A stretch of 64,000 nucleotides of DNA, taken from NCBI RefSeq assembly GCF_028769735.1, contig NC_088175.1, forward strand, positions 7,626,001 through 7,690,000, written 5' to 3'. A program made the translations under genes and the position numbers. Under the pieces are notes generated by a model. That model was not told the DNA's origin. It did no database searches and was given only the letters and a program-made list of their open reading frames with translations. The DNA comes from Zonotrichia leucophrys gambelii (lineage: Eukaryota > Chordata > Aves > Passeriformes > Passerellidae). Below, piece after piece: positions 57,501-64,000 of the stretch (positions within the stretch are counted from its first letter, which is position 1; every line of letters starts with the position of its first letter).

Positions 57501-57949
57501 TGCAATAAAATGACAGAGGAATATTTGTCTCATGCTGAGCACACTTGGGAAAACACTGCTCTGCCCACAGCCCCTACCTGACCACAGGGAGAAGGCCACA
57601 GACCTGCACAGGTGCCTTTGTAAACCATTGCTCATTCCTACTGTGGTCAGGGACCAGAGTCCCTCAGCCCCCAGCTCAGACCTCTGCTGTGCTGGTGATT
57701 CCAGCAGCAAAACCTCCTCATGCTGTCCCAGCAGCACATCAGGTACAGAAGAAGATAAAATCTCTTTTTCCAGCTTGTCAGCACTCCTGTATGAAGCAAT
57801 GCTTGTGTGATCTCCTTCCTGTGGTGCCCAGCTCTCCACACGTGGGCTGCACTGATCCTGAGTGCCTTGGCTGGTAGGTGCTGTTACCCCTGGGAGGCGG
57901 CTGTGCTGCAGCTGCAGTGACCGCACCCGCTTCCTGCAGAACCTCTGCA

Positions 57950-58160
57950 CTCACCTGGTTTCCAGCCTGGAGGCTTTGGCCAGCTCTGCCTTCCATTGCA
58001 TCTCCCACATCATCCCACACCTCATCACCCTCTCCACTCTCTGCCTCATCCTCCAGCCTTTCCTCTCCCCTCCTGCCCTCAGCCACCCTCCAGCTTCCTC
58101 CCTGCCCCTCCAGCCATCCCTGTCTGCATTCCTTCTGTCTGCTCTGTTTGCCTCCCACCA
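57950..58160. repeat. Pyrimidine-rich (C/T) low-complexity tract
   Basis: The + strand is dominated by C and T in irregular TCC, CTC and CCT units (for example CTCTCCCCTCCTGCCC near 58062). This leaves several frames open on both strands without any recognisable domain. Confidence 0.7.
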
Positions 58161-58659
58161 GAGCATCCCGCAGGCTGTGCCTTTCTGCAGATGGACTTGC
58201 CCAGTCACCCACGGCTCTCCATGGGCTGCTGGCTTCCAGTAGACATCAAGGGCCCTTTTCATCCTCCTCTCTTTGAGGTGATCTGCAGCTCCTGGGGGTT
58301 CCATGAACACCAGAGCTGTCCTAGGGAGCTGGAGTTCAGCAGCACATCCCTCCAGAGAGCTTTTGTGTGGGGGCTAGGCACACAGCATAAACAGTCCAAG
58401 GGTTGCCTTATTAAAAAGGGTCTTTGGGGTTTGTGGCTGTGCATGAGGTAGTGGGAAGGGGAGCAAGGGACAGGAGCCCTTTGGAACAAGATGCACACAA
58501 GGCTCCAGGCTTTTTGGAAGCTGTGGTTTCAGGTAAGAGCTGAGCCATTAAACAAAGCTGCCTCCAGCACTGCCCTGTCAGAGCAAGGGAACGGGGCCAG
58601 CCCCTGCTCCAAGACAGCACCAAGTCCCTTTCCTTCCCATGATGTCCTGGCCAGGCCTG

Positions 58660-58990
58660 CCCTTACTTGCTTTGCGGAGGATGCGAGCCCCGGGGGAGCC
58701 CAGGCCTGAGGGAGCCTAGCCCGGAGCGAGCGCAGCCCCGAGGGAGCCCGGCCCCGAGAGAGCCCAGCCCCGAGAGAACCCAGGCCCGAGGGAGCCCAAG
58801 CCCGAGGGAGCCCAATCCTGGGGCAGCTCAGCCCGGAGGGAGCCCGGCCCCTCGGAGCCCAGGCCGGAGGGAGCCCGGCCCGGAGGGAGCCCGGCCCCGG
58901 AGCTGTGCAGTCCCGCAGCCGGAGCTCTGCCCATCCCCTCTGTCCCTCGGAGCCGGCGGAACCCGGCCGGGCCCCGAGAGCTGCACGGTG
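58660..58990. promoter_or_regulatory. CpG-rich block around a minisatellite
   Basis: High G+C with many CpG sites in otherwise moderate-GC intergenic DNA. Most of it is a 16-bp tandem array. The right flank (58900-58990) is non-repetitive GC-rich sequence. It could act as a CpG island or promoter of an unannotated transcript, but no gene structure is visible. Confidence 0.4.
58692..58898. repeat. GC-rich minisatellite, 16-bp unit, 13 copies
   Basis: The unit is close to GAGGGAGCCCGGCCCC. Copies begin at 58692, 58708, 58724, 58740, 58756, 58772, 58788, 58804, 58820, 58836, 58852 (15 nt), 58867 and 58883. Copies at 58740, 58836 and 58883 are identical; others differ at one to six positions. 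Confidence 0.95.
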
Positions 58991-61580
58991 CTCGCCTGGA
59001 GCTGGGCTTTGTTAAGGAGGAGGAGTTTGTCCCTCGACATTTTCACAGCTCGGGAAGGAACAGGAGGGATTGATGACTCTGAGCCCAGGAAAGACAAAGA
59101 GGTGATAGTGCCCTACTGGGCTTTGATAAACCCAGGCAAGCAGCCACCACTTGTTCTTACAATCCCTCACTCCCACATATGCACGAGAAACGCTATTGTG
59201 GGGCTTTTTCAGCATTACTGCATACTTATTAACTGACGTGCTTTTGTTTTCTATCAAAAATCTTGTTTCTAAACCTCTCCTTATAACTCACCACACACAC
59301 TAATTTTTCTGTCAAAGAAATCAGTACTGTAACATTTGAAGGGGAAAGTAAACGACCATTTTAAACTACTTTTTTTTTTTCTTTTCACCATTTTCTTTCA
59401 CCAAATTACTCTTCAGCTCTTAATTTCACAGACATTGTGCTCAGTTTCAGTAGCCTGCAGAGGTCTGTGGAGGTGTGATTGGGGAAGCTTTTGCTAACAA
59501 AACCCTCTTCATTTCTTTCTCATAAGCACAGTGTTTGCACCTTGCAAACCTGACACTCGTACTGAGGCACAGATTTGTAAAGGTATTTTGGCATCTCCCT
59601 CCCAGCAAGTCAGACTTGGAGATTTGGCTTTTCCAGTATGATAGTTTGCTCTTTTATTTGTTGGATTTTCCTCCTGTTGGAGGAATGGCAAATCTGATTT
59701 GACTTCTCTGGGGGCAAAATCACATAAGAACAAGGCAAAATCCTTTAAAAATATCACCTGATTAATCCTCTCAGATATCCATCAGGAAAAACAGGCACTT
59801 TAACTAATTTTCTCCCCACAAAGCAACTGGCTCAGAATAAGAGAACCCACTTCTAATTCAGGGTGATGGCTACCTGGCTGGATGCAGCAACATGCAGATG
59901 CACTGAAGAAAATGTGCCACAGCAGCTTCCTAGCAGGACTTCACAGCTTCCAACCCCTGAGTGCTTTTTAAGCACCAACTCAGTAATTATGCATCATGGA
60001 CAGGCCTACTTTTTCACCATCACTACTACATTTCACTGCAGCTTTGCAAAATGACCAGATGAGTGAGATCTGGAAAGTTCATGCTCTCTGTCCTGTATTC
60101 AGGCTATTGCACAATGCTGCTGTGCCATTGGGGCACTTAGGGAAGCCAGTTGTCTTTGCTGCTGTCCTGCCTAGAGGGCCACAGGGAGCAGGACCTGTGG
60201 TGCTCACTTCTGGATAAGCACACGGTGTGATAGTGATGAATTTATTACAAACATGGCAAAGAGACCCAGAGAGAGCAGGGACACAGGAGTGAGCAATACA
60301 GGAGCACAGATTGCCAGCTCTCATCAGTGGACATATCAGCTACAGAATGTCCTGCTCCCACTTGAGACCAATGACTGGAATACCTTTCACAGAGGTGGAG
60401 GCCTGTTGGAGGCACAAGCCATAGGTGAGAGTGCAGCTCAGCATCGATGTGTATCTGAAGGGATTGTCAGGCTGGAGATGCTCTGCTTGCTGTGTCCTGT
60501 AGGATGCTGCATCTGAATAGATCTTTTGTGGCAGGCATTTCCATGATGGAACCTGAGACATAATAATTCCAAAATACCCACCAGACCCCAGAAAACTGCT
60601 GAAATGCATTTGAAATAGCAGAATTCTGATGTGGTCAATTAACCCCCTGCTGTGCAGAACCCTGATATCTCTGTATAAATAAAATAAAAGGCAATAGTGT
60701 TGGATTGATGGCATAGCTGGGGAAGAAAGCAGCAATACCATTAGATAGCTCCTTATGAATTATTTATTGGGCGCTGTGATCAGAGCTGTGTTTAGCCTCT
60801 GTCCTGCTCTAGGTCATCACAAGCATACACCCCATGCCCTAACTCAGAGCATTAAGCAGCCATGCCAAAGACAGGATCTTTGCATGACTGCCTCCAGATC
60901 CCAGCACATACCCGTGTAGCCCCTATAATGGACAAGCACATGTATTATTAAGCAGCAGAAAGCACTTGTACAAGGCTGACGGCACACATGACTTATTTAC
61001 ACTGACCTAAAATAGCAGCACTTTAAATGATACAAACACAGAAGACTTTAAAGTGCTCCATGGAGATTTGTGAATACAGGAGAACCCTTTGGCTAATCCT
61101 GAAACATTGTTTTCTTAAAAAGTCATCTGATTTTCTTTTATGCACCTGCCATTACTTTCCCTACCTAGAAGTGACTTCCTTTGGTTTTCCCTATATATTG
61201 GATTATTAGCAGCTCGGTTATTAACAATCCTCCCACTTTTGTTGGCAGATGCAGCCTTTCAGAGCTGACAGCTCCTAAGGGCTTAGGAATACTCTCCCGC
61301 AGGCTTGCATGGTAGAGGATTCATGGGGTTTTCCCTTCTTTTAGCTGAGATTCCTGATGGAAAGTGGCTTTAAATGGCTCCACTTCAGCTATGCCCACTG
61401 GCCAGGCTTGGCACATTTTGTCCCCACTGTCACTTGGTGTCTGTTTGGGGATAGGGGTTTTGTGCTCAGATGAGGAGGGAGGTCACTGCCAGGGTGGATG
61501 GGAAAAGCTCCTGGGGGTGTGCCAGGATCATGGGGTGAAGGACAGAACCAGTGAAACCTTAAAATGAATGTATGTGTGTG
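58991..61580. other. Intergenic DNA, no gene seen
   Basis: No coding exon or RNA gene was recognised. The stretch 60740-61030 is unique-looking and could be conserved regulatory DNA. A T run lies at about 59370-59385. Confidence 0.5.
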
Positions 61581-61584
61581 CAGG

Positions 61585-61632
61585 GTGGGGGGGACCTTAA
61601 AGATTATTTAACCAAAAAAAACCCCCTCAGAG
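61585..61632 (-). mobile_element. Possible CR1 3' tail scrap, antisense
   Basis: GGGGGGACCTTAAAGATTATTTAACC resembles the CR1 tail GGACCTTAAAGATCATCTAG in antisense. It is followed by A and C runs. It is too short to be sure. Confidence 0.3.
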
Positions 61633-61639
61633 TCTGACT

Positions 61640-62580
61640 TATATGAAATTTAATTTAATTTATTTTTACACCAGCAGCTGTCAGTTCAAAGAACAAAAAC
61701 AAAGTAGCCATCTGTGCTTAATTTCATAAATCTACTGTAGATTGTCACATGATAGTGGAACTTGGACAAAAACATGTCATGTGATTGGGTCCAGTCCCTT
61801 TAAAGTCAGGCTTTCATATGTAATCAGATGAAGTTGCAGCTATAGGCATGAGGCCCAACTAAGCAGGCAGTGACATGTCATGAACTGAGAGGGGTCAATC
61901 TGATAGAAACCCTCATTTCTAGGACTTGTATCATCTCCCCTTCTTCTCATGGCAGAATTGTTTTAGTTCTTTTTTCATTATGTTGTTAATTATCGGCATT
62001 GGAGCAAAACTATGAGCTTATTAGATAATAGCAATGCCTGCAACATGAAATACAACATGAAACAACTCCCCTCCAGGGAGAGCTGCAATGGCATGGAAAA
62101 AGCAGGGGGTCAGGAAGCTGTGAAGTACCAAGGGTGATTGCAGTCATGCAGTCTCACCTTCCATTGGTGATTCTTTAGATGTGACAAAAAGCATTTTCTT
62201 TAAACCTCCACCGAACACAGGTGAATCAGAGAAACATAAAGAAATGAGATTTTCTTTATCCGTTTGAGAGGCAGGGCTAATAGAGAAAGTCAGAATGTGT
62301 TTACTCTCCAAAATCATATTACTAAGAAAGTGCAAGGGAGAGAGATCAGAGGGGGTGTAATTAAAATACAGATCAAAAAGTCACATTTTTCAATTTGCCA
62401 TGTGAAAAAAAAATAACAATCAGCTTGTCATATTCTCATTAAATACCAGATGGTTGAGCATGAGTAATAGATCTCTGGCTGACAGAAATCTGCAAACTCT
62501 TTTCTTTGGAGAGTTTTTAACTTCAGCAATCCGACCATATCGAATAGTCAATAATGCTATCAAGGTGAATGTATTTGTTT
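61640..62580. promoter_or_regulatory. Candidate conserved non-coding block
   Basis: Unique AT-rich sequence has many TAAT/ATTA cores, E-box-like CAGCTG (61676), and isolated retained CpG sites (TTAATTATCGGCATTGG near 61987; CCGACCATATCGAATAG near 62531). No repeat similarity was noticed. Inference from texture only. Confidence 0.3.
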
Positions 62581-64000
62581 AGTATTTACGTGCATGTATT
62601 TGTCTGTATGTGCATGTGGGGAGGAAACCAGAGCTGGGCCCCTGAGAAAGTAAAATTGATTCTTAGCAGGTGAGTTTAGCTGCCTAAAACACTTTTACTC
62701 TCACACTCACAGACACAAAGGTTTCCTGAGGTTTAATGCTTTCCACCTTCTCATGGACAATTAACTGATGACCACAGCCAGACTGAAAATGCCACAGCTC
62801 CTTTAGCTGATGCAGCACATAACTATAAATCAGGATGTTGCTCTTGCCCTGAGCCCCACAGATCAATCTCTTTCTTGCACCACTGCTGTTCCCTCCAGTG
62901 GAGATCCAGCAGCTGCAGGCAGCCCTGTCCTGCTGCCTTTTCCAGGGCCAGGTCACCCCCAGACCAACTCTGGCAAAAGTTTTACCATGCTCAAATTAGT
63001 TCTCTGGTTTGCTGTCCCTAGTGCTGTGTTACAATGACACTGACAGGGTCTGGCCACAGACCACTGCTGAGACGGTATGAGGAGAGAATGAACAAGATGC
63101 TTCTTTTCTTCCCCACATGATTTACTCTCTCAGTGTGCAACATGATGCAGCACAAGGACGTGGTCACGTTGGGAAGCTCAGACCCAGCCATATCAGAGGG
63201 TGCCCATGGAGGCAGCACCCTCAGTATCACCGGTCTGCTGAAGCCAAACCAGCCTTTCTGTAGCCGGGTTCCTGTCTTGATCCCAAGTACAAAGATGCAT
63301 CTGATTGCTCCCTCACTGGACTTCAGCCATTTGCAAGGCTTGATAAAAGCACAGCCAAATGACTGAGAGCCCTGAAAGGCCAATGTAATAAAGAAAACAT
63401 TTAAGCCTGTCAGCAACACATGGAATTTCACAGAAATCCTGTATGTGTGCAGAGGGAGCAGCCATGCTCCTCTTGCTTGCTCCAGCCTGTCATGGAAGTG
63501 AACACACACTGGTCTCTCTTGGAGACCTTGCATTTTATTTTAATCTCATCATCACCACCCCCTGCCCCCTTCTTCTTCTTGTTGCTGTTTCTCCTTAACC
63601 TAAAAGAAGTAATTTTGGATGAAAGTAGATTATCTGGTCCTTGTATACGGAAAAACATCAATTACTGTCTAAGAACAATAGTTTTTGTGGTAGGAGTGTG
63701 GTAGCTTTATTCTCCTACAAGTTTGGGCTGGACTGATACTTAGAGTAATAGACATTAATGCCAGAAGAGAGCTTGTGAGGTTTCTTGGCCTACTCTTTTT
63801 GCCAGTAAGGGATATTTCCCTACGGGATATTGTAACCGAGCTTTAATTAAAAAAATTAGAAGGCATTAAAGCAGCACAAAGTAATAGCCTCCTTTGGTGA
63901 ACCTCACATTTCCAACCAACCTGTTAGTCTCAGGCCTTCGTCATTCAACCTACTGACGCATCTGAGCTCTTGGAAGATCCGGATCTCACAAGGCTGTGTT
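62581..64000. other. Intergenic DNA to window end, no gene seen
   Basis: No coding exon, RNA gene or clear mobile element was recognised. A CT-rich low-complexity run lies at about 63555-63600. Confidence 0.5.

Noticed and set aside
57408..58451. Overlapping open frames of 110-180 codons on both strands
   Set aside because: They lie in a C/T-rich low-complexity tract where stop codons are rare on both strands. No motif or exon structure was found.
58667..59236. 189-codon + strand frame with Pro/Arg/Gly repeats resembling a collagen-like protein
   Set aside because: The repeats are the translation of the 16-bp minisatellite, and the rest has no recognisable domain or splice structure.
1..64000. 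CRISPR arrays, operons, phage or plasmid genes, tRNA and rRNA genes
   Set aside because: No spaced direct-repeat array, compact gene cluster or structured RNA gene was seen; the window is animal nuclear DNA.

Overview
This is vertebrate nuclear DNA, most likely from a bird. It carries multi-exon, GT-AG spliced coding sequence, an AT-rich background, and many CR1-type LINE fragments. One of these (about 51582-52225) has the typical avian CR1 3' end. No prokaryotic gene organisation, CRISPR array, tRNA or rRNA was seen.

Only one protein-coding gene can be supported: SETD3, the actin-histidine N-methyltransferase, on the + strand. The window holds the exon with the start codon and the 11 coding exons after it (ATG at 2137, stop ending at 38123). 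Together they give an intact 593-residue reading frame, against 594 residues in human. Every intron is GT-AG and every exon phase fits. Residue numbering matches the human protein through the SET domain, and the known SAM-binding and catalytic positions are all present (E104, F106, R254, N256, W274, D275, N278, H279, Y313, R316, S325). The first, presumably non-coding exon and the main promoter lie left of the window.

Layout: 1-2129 is intron 1, or upstream DNA, with an old antisense CR1 relic. 2130-38123 is SETD3. Its 16.35 kb intron 6 (8907-25257) holds several CR1 pieces, an internal CpG island with a 47-bp tandem repeat and a CTCF-like motif (about 23040-23600), and then AT-rich, CpG-retaining DNA that looks like conserved non-coding sequence. 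38124 to about 40470 is the probable 3' UTR with several poly(A) signals. From about 40.5 kb to 64 kb I see no gene. That stretch holds CR1 fragments, a 16-bp GC-rich minisatellite (58692-58898), a pyrimidine-rich tract, and several stretches resembling conserved non-coding elements. In other amniotes the gene beyond the SETD3 3' end is BCL11B, a transcription factor flanked by long regulatory DNA, so this region may be its regulatory domain. That is inference from synteny.

The most striking structural signal is a perfect 38-bp inverted duplication with a 2-nt spacer inside the CR1 copy at 51853-51930, which looks like a template-switch mutation. A second perfect hairpin (18-bp arms) lies in SETD3 intron 11. 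I found no evidence of a wholly new biological system.
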